From the NCBI RefSeq assembly GCF_021391495.1, contig NZ_CP090063.1:7068001-7132000 (forward strand): 64,000 bases of DNA, in the 5' to 3' direction. Within the stretch, counting starts at the first letter, position 1. The number at the start of each line of letters is the position of its first letter. Under the pieces are notes generated by a model. That model was not told the origin of the DNA. It worked only from the letters and a program-made list of their open reading frames with translations, and did not search any database. The translations under genes were made by a program, and so were the position numbers. Source of the DNA: Amycolatopsis acidiphila. GTDB taxonomy: Bacteria > Actinomycetota > Actinomycetes > Mycobacteriales > Pseudonocardiaceae. Shown in pieces: positions 17,336 to 26,650 of this stretch.

Positions 17336-20300
17336 CCGGCATTGATCATGTGGCAGTCGTGGGGATCAGCTGCCGGTTCGCGAACGCCGACGGTCCGGAC
17401 GAGTATTGGCGATTGCTGCGGGACGGTGTCGACGTCGTGCGGGAGATTCCCGGGGATCGGTTCCCGATCGATTCCTACTTCGATCCCGACCCCGATGCCG
17501 AGGGACGCACCTACAGCCGGTGGGGCGGATTCCTGGACGACCTCGCGGGGTTCGACGCGGCATTCTTCGGCATCTCGCCGCGGGAAGCCGACCGGATGGA
17601 CCCACAGCAGCGGCACTTGCTGGAAGTCGCTTGGAACGCCTTGAACGACGCCGGCATCGCGCCGGGCACGATCGAAGGGACTCGGACCGGTGTGTTCGTC
17701 GGTGGGATCGCGGTCAACTACGCGGACCTCGCGAGCAAGCTGCCCGACCTGAATGTCTACGCGGTGACCGGCACCGCGAGATCAGTATTGGCGGGCAGGT
17801 TGTCGTTCGCCCTGGACGCCAGAGGGCCCAGCATCCCGGTGGACACGGCCTGCTCATCGTCCTTGGTGGCTCTGCATCTCGCATATCGCAGTGTTCGGGA
17901 CGGAGAATCCGAACTGGCCATCGCGGGCGGCACGAACGTGGTGTTACTGCCGGATGAGGGCATCGCCTACTCCCGGGGCCGGATGCTCGCCAGGGACGGG
18001 CGGTGCAAGTTCGCCGATGCGTCCGGCGATGGTTTCGTACGCAGCGAGGGCATCGGCGTCGTCGTGCTCAAACCCGTCAGCCGGGCCGTCGCCGACGGCG
18101 ACCGTATTTACGCGGTGATCATGGGCAGCGCCACCAACAGCGATGGAAAATCCAGCGGCTACCTGCTCACACCGTCCTGCGACGGGCAGGTCGCGATGAT
18201 GCGCGCTGCGCTCGCTGACGCCGGCCTCGAAGCTCGGCAGCTCGACTACGTCGAGGCCCACGGTACCGGCACAAGCGTCGGAGACGCGGTGGAATTGCGC
18301 GCTCTGGCCGAGGTCCTCGGCACGGCGCGGCCCTCGGACCGCCCGTGCCTGGTCGGCTCCAGCAAGACCAACATCGGCCATACCGAAGGCGCCGCCGGCA
18401 TCGCAGGCCTGATCAAGACCGCGCTGAGCCTGCGGCATCGGCAGATTCCGGCAAGCCTGCACATGAACGAGCCGAACGCCGCCATCGACTGGGACGACGC
18501 CAGGCTGGCCGTGCCGACCTTCACCAGACCCTGGCCACATGCTGGTCGCGCGATCGCCGGGGTGAGCGCCTTCGGTATTGCGGGGAGCAACGCACACGTT
18601 ATCGTCGCCGAGCCGGACACACCCCAGCCCGCGCAACTGCCGGCTGCCGGGTCACTGGTCCTGCCGATCTCCGCCGCAGACCCTGTCGCGTTGAGAGTGC
18701 TCACGGGCGACTACGCGAGACTTCTGCGCGACAGCGACCCGGCCGACGTGCCGGGAATCTGTGCCGCGGCCGCACAACGCCGCGACCACTATGCATACCG
18801 TATCGCGGCGACAGGTCATGACGCGGAGTCTCTTGCTCAGGCACTGTTGAACACGCCGCAGCCTTCTCATGCCGTCGACGAGGCACCGAAGATCGCCTTC
18901 GTCTTCCCAGGCCAAGGTTCGCAGTGGCCGGGAATGGGACGGGATCTCCTGGACAGTGAACCGGTGTTCCGGGACGCCTTGCGGGATTGCGCGGCGGCCA
19001 TCGCCGAGCACACGAGCTGGTCTTTGCTCGATGTCCTTGCGGGCGACGAGTCCGATGCGTTGTCCAATCTGGATGTTGTGCAGCCAACGCTGTGGGCGAT
19101 GCAGGTGTCGCTGGCGGCGCTGTGGCGGAGCTGGGGTGTGGAACCGGATGTCGTGATCGGTCACAGCATGGGGGAGGTCGCAGCCGCACATGTCGCAGGT
19201 GCACTGGATCTCGCCGACGCTGCCAGGATCATCTGCTTGCGCAGCCGCCTCGCCCAGCAGCTCAGTGGTACCGGAGCGATGGCCGTCCTGGGCCTGCCGC
19301 CGTCCGAGGTGGCCCCCCTGCTCGACGGGCAGCTCGCCATTGCCGCTTACAACAGCCCGAACACCACCGTGATATCCGGTCCCGCCGACGAGGTGCAGGC
19401 GGTGGTGCACAAGGTCACGGACAACGGCCAGTTCGCGCACCTGGTCCGGGTCGACTTCGCGTCACACAGCCCGCTGATGGATCCGATCCGGGAACAGTTG
19501 CTCGAGACTCTCGACGGGATCGCACCGCGGCCGGCTGGGGTGCGCTTCCACTCCACTGTCCACAGTGGTGAACTCGACGGCACAACCATGGACGCCAACT
19601 ACTGGGCCGACAACCTGCGTCAGCCGGTGCTGTTCGCCGATGCGATCGCCACCGAAGCCCGGCAATGCAGGATTTTTCTGGAAATCAGCCCGCATCCGGT
19701 GCTCACCGACGCGATCACCGATTGCGGCGCGGCCAGGACAACGAGCTCACTGACGCGTGGTGAGCCAGGTCAGGCGACCCTGCACGCCCGTTTGGCGCAG
19801 CTGTACGAGGACGGAGCGACGATCGACTGGCGCGGGGTGCTCGGGAGGCGTGCTCCGCACCATGACCTGCCGTGCTACCCGTGGCAGCACAAGCCGTACT
19901 GGCTGCCAGACACCCCTGTGGCCGACATCGCCAAGGCCACTGGCTCACCTGGTTATCTGGTCGAACACCGCGTCCAGGGCACCTCGATCTTGCCGGGCAT
20001 GGTCACTGTCGATCTCGCCCTGCAAGCGGCGCATCGCGAGCTCGGGAATCCGTTCGAACTCTCCGACATCCGGTTCCACGCGCCGCTGACATTGACTGAC
20101 ATCCCGCCTCGGCTGCGGACCGAGCTAGAAGACGGGAAGTTCAGCGTGCACGGCCAGGACACCGACGGAACCTGGATCACCCTCACCACCGGCAAGGTCC
20201 AGCCTGCCACAACCTACCCGCCGCCCGCCCTCGACCTCGAAGCCTGGAGTGCCCGCTGCACCGCGCAGCTCAACGTCGATGCGTTCTACGCGGAACACCA

Positions 20301-22974
20301 GGCGCAGGGCAACGATTGGGGCCCGTCCTTCCAGCGGATCACCGAATTGCGCGGTAATGACAGCGAAATGCTCGCGATGCTCGACCTTCCTTCACATCTG
20401 CGCAACGATGCGGACGCCCACCTGTTCCATCCGGCGTTGCTCGACGCATGCGGTCAGGTGGCCGCCGCATCCGTTCGCGGTCCGTTCGTCGGCGAATCAA
20501 TCGAACGAGTCCGCTGGTATGGGAGCCCCGGGCCCTCGGTCATCGCTCATCTTGACGGTAGACACGACGACGGCATGTCCTTTGGAGGCAACCTGGTGAT
20601 CGCCTCCCCACAAGGCGAGCCACTCATGGAGATCACCGGACTTCGTTCGCGGCTCCTCAACGGGAAACCGCGCGTCGAAGAGAACGACTGGCTGCACGAA
20701 GTACGGTGGCGACCGCTGTCGGCCGCCCGGATTCGTCGGGGACGACGGGCGCCGCGGTGGCTGGTCGTCGGTGATGATCCCACAATATGCGACCGGCTTC
20801 CCGGGGCGGTCGACACCGAACTCGGTGCCACGACTGACGACCTGGGGGTGATCTTCACGACGGGCGGCGAACATTCGTGCCGCGACCTCGTGCAATTGGT
20901 GAAGTCGCTGGTGGCGCGAGAAGGTGCGACCCGCCTGTGGATCGTCACCCGCGGCAGCCAGTCCGTGCTCGAATCCGATTCCGTGCCCACACCGGAGGCA
21001 GCCACGCTCTGGGGGCTGCTCAGGACGATATCGGTGGAGCATCCTGCCCTCGGCGCTACTGCGGTCGACCTGCCAGAACAGCCTACGGAGGCTGATCTCC
21101 GCGCACTGACGGACGAACTGGCGTTGCCCGCCGGTGAGTACCAGGTCGCGCTGAGGGGTGGACGACGTTTTGCCGCCCGCCTGGTGGCGTCCTCACCGCG
21201 TCCCGCTGCTGCCCGGCAACCCGGTGAAGATCAGGTGCTGATCGCCGTGACGACCGCGAGCGACGATCCTGGGCTGTGGAGTTGCGTGGGCATCGTCACT
21301 GATGTGGGACCGGGAGTGCGTACATTCGCGCGAGGCGACCAGGTCCTCGCTTTGGGAGCCAGTCGCACCGGGTCGTCCGCACTGGCAGAAGCTGCGCTCA
21401 CCGTGCCGATGCCGCGCGCCTTCACTCCTGCTGAAGCAGTCACCCTTATGCACGCCTACGTGCCCGTTCTGCATGGTTTGCGGGACCTAGCACGGCTGGG
21501 AGCAAATGAAACGGTTTTGGTCCATCCCGCAACCGGGCCCCAGGCAGCCGCCGCGATACACGTTGCACGCATGCTCGGCGCGACGGCGATGGCGGAACGT
21601 GCGGGCATCGCAGAGGAACGAGCCCTGCTCGACTGGGCGGGAATCCCCGAACCTTCCGATCGTCCGGACGTCGTCCTCACCACAACGAGCGCCCCGGTGC
21701 CGGATGGAGGCCGTTGCGTGCAGATTGGCGGGCAGGCACCGACCCCATTACCGCCCAACGCCTCCTACCACCGTGTGGACGTCTCCGCACTCTCGGTTCG
21801 TCAGCTCAGCGGCCTTGTCCATGAGGTGGTCTTGTTGGCGCACCGCGGCGACTTCCCGCCGCTCCCGTTCCGGCAGCACGGCGCGTCCCGGATCACAGTC
21901 GGCATCGATCGGCGCGAACCGGCGTATGTGATCACCGGCGGGCTCGGCGACCTCGGCGTCGTGGCCGCCGACCTGCTGATCGAACGCGGCGCGAGACGCC
22001 TCGTCCTGATCGGTCGCAGTTCTGTGCCGTCGCATCGGGTGGCAACGCTCGACCGATGGCGCGGCAATGGAATAGACGTGGAGTACCACGCACTCGACAT
22101 CGCAGACGAACCTGCCCTCCGTGCGCTCCTGGAGCAGCCGATCCGCGGCGTCATACACGCCGCAGGCATCGGCACACACACCCCCGTCACCGATCTGAGC
22201 GCAGAGGAGATACAGGAAGTTCTTCACCCGAAACTTCGGGGAGCAGCCGCGCTCCATTGCGTTCTCGCCGACCGCCCGCTGGAATTCTTCGTTCTGTTCT
22301 CCTCCGCGGCAGCGGTGTTGCCCTCTCCTCTGCTCGGTGCCTACGCCGCGGCGAACTCCTGGCTTGATGCCCTGGCGCTGCACCGCTGCGCCCACGGCCT
22401 ACCGACCCTGAGCATCGGCTGGGGCTTCTGGGAAACCGGCATGGCGGTTCGTCTCAACGGACCGGGCCAACTCCGGGTGCCGGCAGGACTCGCCAGCTTC
22501 ACGCCTGCCCGCGGGGCGGCGATGCTCGGCCAATTGCTCGACCACGGCGTCACTGGCCATGTCGTGGTGACTCCGGCTGACTGGGCGGCTTACGCCAGTG
22601 CCTACTCAGATCTCTCCACTCAATGCGTGCTGACGGAGCTTGCGATGCCCACTACACAGGAAGTGTTTGTGCCGCACGCACGCACAGCGCCAACTGTCGA
22701 GCACGCGCCATCCGGCGCAGAGGGAGTTCCGCCCGGCGGCACACTCGAAGACAGCGATCGCATCGGCGAACTCGTCGCAAACGTGCTGCGACTTGTTCCC
22801 GAGAACATCGACCGTCGCCGCCCGCTCAACAAACTGGGCATGGACTCGCTCATGGCGACTGAGATCCGGACCTGCATCAAGAACGAATACGGAGTCGACA
22901 TACCGATGCTCACTCTGCTGAAAGGCGCGTCGATCGACGATGTGGCTGCAGCGCTTGCACACTGCCGAACTTGA
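17332..22974 (+). CDS. Single-module type I polyketide synthase (KS-AT-DH-ER*-KR-ACP), 1880 aa
   Basis: Ketosynthase 1-425 with the Cys174/His310/His350 triad (DTACSSS, EAHGTGT, KTNIGH). Acyltransferase about 520-830 with Ser612 in GHSMGE and specificity box FASH (709-712), intermediate between the malonyl HAFH and methylmalonyl YASH types, so the extender is uncertain. Dehydratase about 870-1130 with His879 in HxxxGxxxxP and Asp1038 in LLDACGQ. An enoylreductase-like region about 1290-1450 carries HPATGPQAAAAI where GGVGMAA is expected, so NADPH binding is doubtful. Ketoreductase about 1525-1740 has TGGLGDLG, Ser1657 and Tyr1671. Acyl carrier protein: Ser1839 in GMDSLM. There is no terminal thioesterase. 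The product would be a partly reduced chain, made iteratively or by one extension; which one is unknown. Confidence 0.93.
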   Translation: MTGIDHVAVVGISCRFANADGPDEYWRLLRDGVDVVREIPGDRFPIDSYFDPDPDAEGRTYSRWGGFLDDLAGFDAAFFGISPREADRMDPQQRHLLEVAWNALNDAGIAPGTIEGTRTGVFVGGIAVNYADLASKLPDLNVYAVTGTARSVLAGRLSFALDARGPSIPVDTACSSSLVALHLAYRSVRDGESELAIAGGTNVVLLPDEGIAYSRGRMLARDGRCKFADASGDGFVRSEGIGVVVLKPVSRAVADGDRIYAVIMGSATNSDGKSSGYLLTPSCDGQVAMMRAALADAGLEARQLDYVEAHGTGTSVGDAVELRALAEVLGTARPSDRPCLVGSSKTNIGHTEGAAGIAGLIKTALSLRHRQIPASLHMNEPNAAIDWDDARLAVPTFTRPWPHAGRAIAGVSAFGIAGSNAHVIVAEPDTPQPAQLPAAGSLVLPISAADPVALRVLTGDYARLLRDSDPADVPGICAAAAQRRDHYAYRIAATGHDAESLAQALLNTPQPSHAVDEAPKIAFVFPGQGSQWPGMGRDLLDSEPVFRDALRDCAAAIAEHTSWSLLDVLAGDESDALSNLDVVQPTLWAMQVSLAALWRSWGVEPDVVIGHSMGEVAAAHVAGALDLADAARIICLRSRLAQQLSGTGAMAVLGLPPSEVAPLLDGQLAIAAYNSPNTTVISGPADEVQAVVHKVTDNGQFAHLVRVDFASHSPLMDPIREQLLETLDGIAPRPAGVRFHSTVHSGELDGTTMDANYWADNLRQPVLFADAIATEARQCRIFLEISPHPVLTDAITDCGAARTTSSLTRGEPGQATLHARLAQLYEDGATIDWRGVLGRRAPHHDLPCYPWQHKPYWLPDTPVADIAKATGSPGYLVEHRVQGTSILPGMVTVDLALQAAHRELGNPFELSDIRFHAPLTLTDIPPRLRTELEDGKFSVHGQDTDGTWITLTTGKVQPATTYPPPALDLEAWSARCTAQLNVDAFYAEHQAQGNDWGPSFQRITELRGNDSEMLAMLDLPSHLRNDADAHLFHPALLDACGQVAAASVRGPFVGESIERVRWYGSPGPSVIAHLDGRHDDGMSFGGNLVIASPQGEPLMEITGLRSRLLNGKPRVEENDWLHEVRWRPLSAARIRRGRRAPRWLVVGDDPTICDRLPGAVDTELGATTDDLGVIFTTGGEHSCRDLVQLVKSLVAREGATRLWIVTRGSQSVLESDSVPTPEAATLWGLLRTISVEHPALGATAVDLPEQPTEADLRALTDELALPAGEYQVALRGGRRFAARLVASSPRPAAARQPGEDQVLIAVTTASDDPGLWSCVGIVTDVGPGVRTFARGDQVLALGASRTGSSALAEAALTVPMPRAFTPAEAVTLMHAYVPVLHGLRDLARLGANETVLVHPATGPQAAAAIHVARMLGATAMAERAGIAEERALLDWAGIPEPSDRPDVVLTTTSAPVPDGGRCVQIGGQAPTPLPPNASYHRVDVSALSVRQLSGLVHEVVLLAHRGDFPPLPFRQHGASRITVGIDRREPAYVITGGLGDLGVVAADLLIERGARRLVLIGRSSVPSHRVATLDRWRGNGIDVEYHALDIADEPALRALLEQPIRGVIHAAGIGTHTPVTDLSAEEIQEVLHPKLRGAAALHCVLADRPLEFFVLFSSAAAVLPSPLLGAYAAANSWLDALALHRCAHGLPTLSIGWGFWETGMAVRLNGPGQLRVPAGLASFTPARGAAMLGQLLDHGVTGHVVVTPADWAAYASAYSDLSTQCVLTELAMPTTQEVFVPHARTAPTVEHAPSGAEGVPPGGTLEDSDRIGELVANVLRLVPENIDRRRPLNKLGMDSLMATEIRTCIKNEYGVDIPMLTLLKGASIDDVAAALAHCRT

Positions 22975-23095
22975 CCGCGGGCGTGTCACTGCAGGTTCGT
23001 AGCAGAGGCCGGAACGGTCTCGCGATGAAGACGTCGAAGAGACCCTCGACAGATCAGCATGAGCAAGCGCCGCTGGCGAACAGCAAGATCCTCAT

Positions 23096-23124
23096 CCCCA
23101 CCTGCGTGATCAACGCAGGTGGGG
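23096..23124 (+). promoter_or_regulatory. 11-bp perfect hairpin upstream of module B small gene
   Basis: CCCCACCTGCG and CGCAGGTGGGG flank a 7-base loop TGATCAA. The left arm and loop are also present in module A (about 4490-4508), but there the right arm is lost. It lies just before the decayed start codon, so it may be a regulatory RNA hairpin or a recombinase-related site. Confidence 0.45.
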
Positions 23125-23142
23125 ACAGGGTGGTGACTTCTC

Positions 23143-23344
23143 CTGACCAAATCCAAGGAAGCGGCCACGCAAGCCCCGAACCCACCCGTCGAAGGTCCGG
23201 ATTCAAGATGTGCGACACGATCCACACGGCGACGAGATCATCAAGGTCCTCATCGAGATGGTCGGGAAAATGAATGGCGACCTGGATCAAGATCCAGTCA
23301 GCCCGGTCGAAGTCCTGGTAAGCGACCCAACGTACCGCGACTAA
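23143..23344 (+). pseudogene. Small basic protein of recombinase module B, decayed
   Basis: Nucleotide alignment by eye with 4538-4777 is continuous. The ATG has become CTG, and one extra G at about 23160 shifts the frame. After the shift the product reads VRIQDVRHDP, then KVLIEMVGKM and VEVLVSDPTYRD, matching module A. With no start and a frameshift it is a pseudogene. It begins about 170 bases after the PKS stop. Confidence 0.7.
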
Positions 23345-23354
23345 ACCCTGGACA

Positions 23355-23414
23355 CAGATGAACCCCCTACGAGTGCCTGACCTGGTTCTTTCGGGCGCTC
23401 CGGGGGTCCATCTG
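23355..23414 (+). terminator. Conserved hairpin between small gene and HTH gene (module B)
   Basis: Counterpart of the module A hairpin: left arm CAGATGAACCCCCT, right arm CGGGGGTCCATCTG, same 18-base loop start (CTGACCTGG). It has picked up a few mismatches. It is followed by the identical CAACTTCATGTGTGGACC that carries the GTG of the HTH gene. Confidence 0.6.
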
Positions 23415-23425
23415 CAACTTCATGT

Positions 23426-23884
23426 GTGGACCTTGGGGGAGCTTATTACAACCCGAAAGACCAGGTCAGGGCCCTTGAACGGCTCCGAGAGAAGCTCCCC
23501 AACCTCGACGCGCCCGAGCGGACGGCGGCCAAGCGGGACCGTCCCCGGCGTGCTCGGCAACTCACCGACGAACACATCCACGAGCTGATCGCCGGCTATA
23601 GGTCCGGCGCCACAGTCCACGCGCTCGGCGATCGGTTCGGCATCGACCGACGAACAGTCACCACCATCCTCCGCCGGTACGGCGCGCCGATACGCCCCCG
23701 CGGCCTCACACCCGACCAAGTCGACGACGCTATCCACCTCTACAGCCTCGGCTGGTCACTCGCCCGGATCGGCGCCCGCATGGACGTCACCGCCGACACC
23801 GTCCGCAAACGCCTCCTCGAACACGGCGTCACCATGCGCGACACCCACGGGCGCCCGCGCATCGAAGCAGGTGCCCCACGATGA
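23426..23884 (+). CDS. HTH DNA-binding protein of recombinase module B, 152 aa
   Basis: Starts [20 protein letters not shown] at GTG. It has two helix-turn-helix units, [20 protein letters not shown] with [13 protein letters not shown], and [20 protein letters not shown] with [10 protein letters not shown]. It is nearly collinear with 15801-16280 and the N terminus of 4823-5116. The recombinase that should precede it is absent. The TGA overlaps the ATG of the SpdB-like gene (ATGA at 23881), so the two are translated together. Confidence 0.78.
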   Translation: MDLGGAYYNPKDQVRALERLREKLPNLDAPERTAAKRDRPRRARQLTDEHIHELIAGYRSGATVHALGDRFGIDRRTVTTILRRYGAPIRPRGLTPDQVDDAIHLYSLGWSLARIGARMDVTADTVRKRLLEHGVTMRDTHGRPRIEAGAPR

Positions 23885-24675
23885 CCCCGTCCACAACCAC
23901 CCTCTCAGCCCGACCAGGCTCGAACAGCACTCCCGTCGTCCAAGCCGTCACCGTAATCATGGGCATCGTCGTCAGCCTCACCTTCCTCTTCGGCTTCGGC
24001 AACGTCCTCAACCTCGCGCTCCGCCTCGGCGTGCCCGCCTGGATCGCGCCGCTCGTCGCACCCGCCGTCGACCTCTCGATCCTCGGACTTCTCCTCGGCA
24101 TTCGACAACTGGCCCTGACCGGGGCGACACCGGCACAACTGCAGCCGGCCCGCCGACTGCTGATCTTCGCCAGCGCGGTCACGCTGGCCTTGAACGTGGC
24201 TGACCCTCTCGTAGCCGGCGAGTACGGCAAGGCGGCGTTCGACGCCGTAGGTGCGGTGTTGCTGATCGGGTGGGCCGAGGTCGGCCCGGATCTGCTGAGG
24301 ACGCTGACTGTCGCATCTCGGCCGAACGGCACAGCGTCCGACGACGCGAAGCGGATGGACGCCCAACTCGCCGACGCACCAACCGCTGTCGGGCAGACGA
24401 CGGATTCGTCCAGAGCGGCCACGAAACCCGAGGGCGGCTCCGGCGGGCAGAACAACCTGGCAGCTTCCGCCATAGTTGATGCCGATCTGCTGGAGCGGGC
24501 GAGGGAGGCGGACGCGCGACACTGGGATGAACACCGTCGGCCGATCTCCGCGGACACGCTGCGCAGGACGCTCCGCATCGGCACCGCCCGTTCCCGGCTG
24601 CTAGTAACCGCGATCCGGGCTCAATCGCAGGAACGATCAGCTCAAGCTGGCGTGCTGACGCACGCTGGAGAGTGA
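23881..24675 (+). CDS. SpdB-like (DUF2637) plasmid/ICE transfer membrane protein, 264 aa
   Basis: Four membrane helices in residues about 20-145 ([80 protein letters not shown]) match the DUF2637/SpdB pattern of Streptomyces plasmids and AICEs. These proteins take part in intramycelial spread of transferred DNA. After a Gly/Ser-rich linker the C terminus (about 195-255) has an HTH-like [20 protein letters not shown]. This links module B to a conjugative element that is otherwise gone here. Confidence 0.8.
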   Translation: MTPSTTTLSARPGSNSTPVVQAVTVIMGIVVSLTFLFGFGNVLNLALRLGVPAWIAPLVAPAVDLSILGLLLGIRQLALTGATPAQLQPARRLLIFASAVTLALNVADPLVAGEYGKAAFDAVGAVLLIGWAEVGPDLLRTLTVASRPNGTASDDAKRMDAQLADAPTAVGQTTDSSRAATKPEGGSGGQNNLAASAIVDADLLERAREADARHWDEHRRPISADTLRRTLRIGTARSRLLVTAIRAQSQERSAQAGVLTHAGE

Positions 24676-24949
24676 GGTGAGGTCGGGATGAAACTGTGGG
24701 AGAAGCACTGCTGCGTCCGCAGAACGTTCCTGCGCGTTGCGGACAGAGGCCGGATGGCCCCCACACCCCCTGGTCTATGCGCCCCGACAACACCCTGCTG
24801 GAACGCACTCTCATGCCGATGAGCGTGCGTTGGGATTGGCAGTGACCGGGCGGTGAGACAAATCAACGACAGGGGTCAGACAGGCTAACGATCGTGAGTG
24901 TCGGCGCCGATACAGAATATGACCGCCGCTGTCGAGGCTAGGGAAGGCT

Positions 24950-25144
24950 GTGACAGGTCTGGTTGTGCAGGGCACCGGGTGGGAGATCCTGGTGCGCGGC
25001 GACCGCGCCAGCACCCGTCGAGATCTTACGGGCTCCGATGTCGTCATCCTGGACGGCGTGACCGGCCGATACGTGTGGGCCGCACCGCCCACGGCGCCTC
25101 ACTGCGGTCAGTCGGCCAGACAGTACGAGCACGATGTCATCTGA
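24950..25144 (+). CDS. Small hypothetical protein, 64 aa
   Basis: GTG start after a GGGAAGG site. The product (VTGLVVQGTGWEILVRGDRA...) has a beta-rich, EVE-free composition with no known motif. Its stop overlaps the start of the STAND gene by 11 bases, suggesting one transcript. The 270 bases before it show no gene. Coding potential is moderate. Confidence 0.45.
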   Translation: MTGLVVQGTGWEILVRGDRASTRRDLTGSDVVILDGVTGRYVWAAPPTAPHCGQSARQYEHDVI

Positions 25145-26268
25145 GGAACGCATGAACGAGCCCATCGCGCCGGACGATCCTGTTGAGCCCGAGGCTACGG
25201 GGACGCCAGCGTCAACTTCTGCTCCCCAGGACGCGGGCGCCAAGTCCGACACGCAGGCTGCCGGTAACGCTGAGCGCGGTTCGAGCACCTACGCGACCGG
25301 CGGTGGAGGAGTTTCGTTCGCACATCGCGTCGCGACGGTCTATCTGGCCAGCATTTTGACCGGGGGCCGGCGGGCCGAGGCATCGGAACTGCCGGTGCGA
25401 AAGGTGTCGTTTCAGACCAGTCCGGCGCATCCAGTTGATGACCTTCTTGTCGAGTGCGGCGACGGGGCAACCGAGGTAACGCTCGCCGTGGCCTGTCGAG
25501 CAACGCCCAATTTCGTCCAGAGCAATGACGAGACGGTGAAGCTCGTCGGGTCACTGCTCGCCGAGGTTGCGAGGTTTGACACCGACTCCCACCAGGTAGC
25601 GATCGCGACGGCCGGTTGGTCCACTCAGTGGGAGCAGCTCGCGACGGTGTGCGACATCGCGCGAGCCCATGCTGGCCCGGAATCGTTCCAGGCGTCTATG
25701 GATGTAGAAGGCCGGTGGTCCAAGCCAGTGCATGAGCGGCTCGGCCAGTTTCTAAAGATGATTGAGAAAGCCGTCGAAGACGAGACCTCGGATGAAGAAG
25801 TTCGTCAGCTGGCGTGGCGGCTCCTTGGACGGCTGCACATTCTGGGGCTCGCAGTTCAGAGCCCAGACGGGGGCGACCGCACGGCGGTGGCGACATCGCT
25901 GGACGGTGTCGCCTCAGCATCAGTCGATGGGACCGTGGTCCGGGACCGGATCGAGGTAGAGGCAACCCGCTACGACGCGACCGGCGCCGTGGTGGACCTC
26001 AACCTCCTGCGCCGTGACCTCCACGTCGTCATAGACGCGGCGAAGACACGAAGCCGACACGCGTGGACGGTGGTCACTGAACACCGAAAACTGGCCGTAG
26101 CCGGCGTGCGAACCGCCATCGGTGATGGTTCGTCCGGTGGTCCGGTCGAGATCGCACTCACCGACAGGCGCCAACAGCTCACTGCGGCCCTGCGCGAAGC
26201 GGGTACTCGGGGGTCGGCCTTGCTGATATCTGGTGAGTCCGGCACCGGTAAGAGCGCGTTGACGCTGT
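25134..26268 (+). pseudogene. STAND NTPase with N-terminal nuclease-like domain, cut at its P-loop by IS3
   Basis: A Gly/Ser-rich N terminus is followed by a domain (about 60-200) with GGVSFAHRVATVYLASILTG, VRKVSFQTSP and DDLLVEC, resembling the Cap4/Mrr-like nuclease domains that head antiviral STAND (Avs-like) proteins. After a helical linker the P-loop GESGTGKS (about 366-373) appears, and then the frame runs into the left end of an IS3 element. The NTPase core and sensor repeats are gone. I infer a destroyed antiphage sensor; the family assignment of the N-terminal domain is a pattern match. Confidence 0.65.
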
Positions 26269-26338
26269 TGAGGTTCCCCCGGTTGCCCGGAGACTTCCAA
26301 ACCAGGTTTTATCATGCGAACCGAGGAAGGAAGTCATC

Positions 26339-26650
26339 GTGGCTGCCCCTAAGAAGTACCCGGATGAGCTGCGGGAACGGGCCGTGCGGTTGTATCGGGA
26401 GTCCGATCCCAAGCCGGTGATCCGCCGGTTGGCCGAGCAGTTGGGCGTTCATCACGAGGCCCTGCGGAACTGGATCCGCCAGGACGAGGCCGACCGCGGC
26501 GAGCGGCATGATCGGTCGAGCACCGACATGGTCGAGGAGAACCGGCGGCTCAAGCGGGAGAACGCTGAGCTGCGGCGGGTCAACGAGGTGCTGCGAGCAG
26601 CCAGCGCTTATTTCGCCTCCGTGATCGCCCCGACCCGGAGGACGTCATGA
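26339..26650 (+). CDS. IS3 OrfA (HTH transposase subunit), copy 1
   Basis: GTG start. A 103-aa basic protein with an N-terminal HTH (KYPDELRERAVRLYRES; IRRLAEQLGVHHEALRNWIR) and a leucine-zipper-like C terminus (MVEENRRLKRENAELRRVN). OrfA binds the terminal repeats. Its stop overlaps the OrfB ATG (ATGA at 26647-26650), so OrfB can be made by coupling or by frameshifting as is usual in IS3. Confidence 0.93.
   Translation: MAAPKKYPDELRERAVRLYRESDPKPVIRRLAEQLGVHHEALRNWIRQDEADRGERHDRSSTDMVEENRRLKRENAELRRVNEVLRAASAYFASVIAPTRRTS

Noticed and set aside
22640..24000. CRISPR array or tandem repeat around the PKS end
   Set aside because: No regularly spaced repeats were found here or elsewhere in the window; only hairpins and module repeats.
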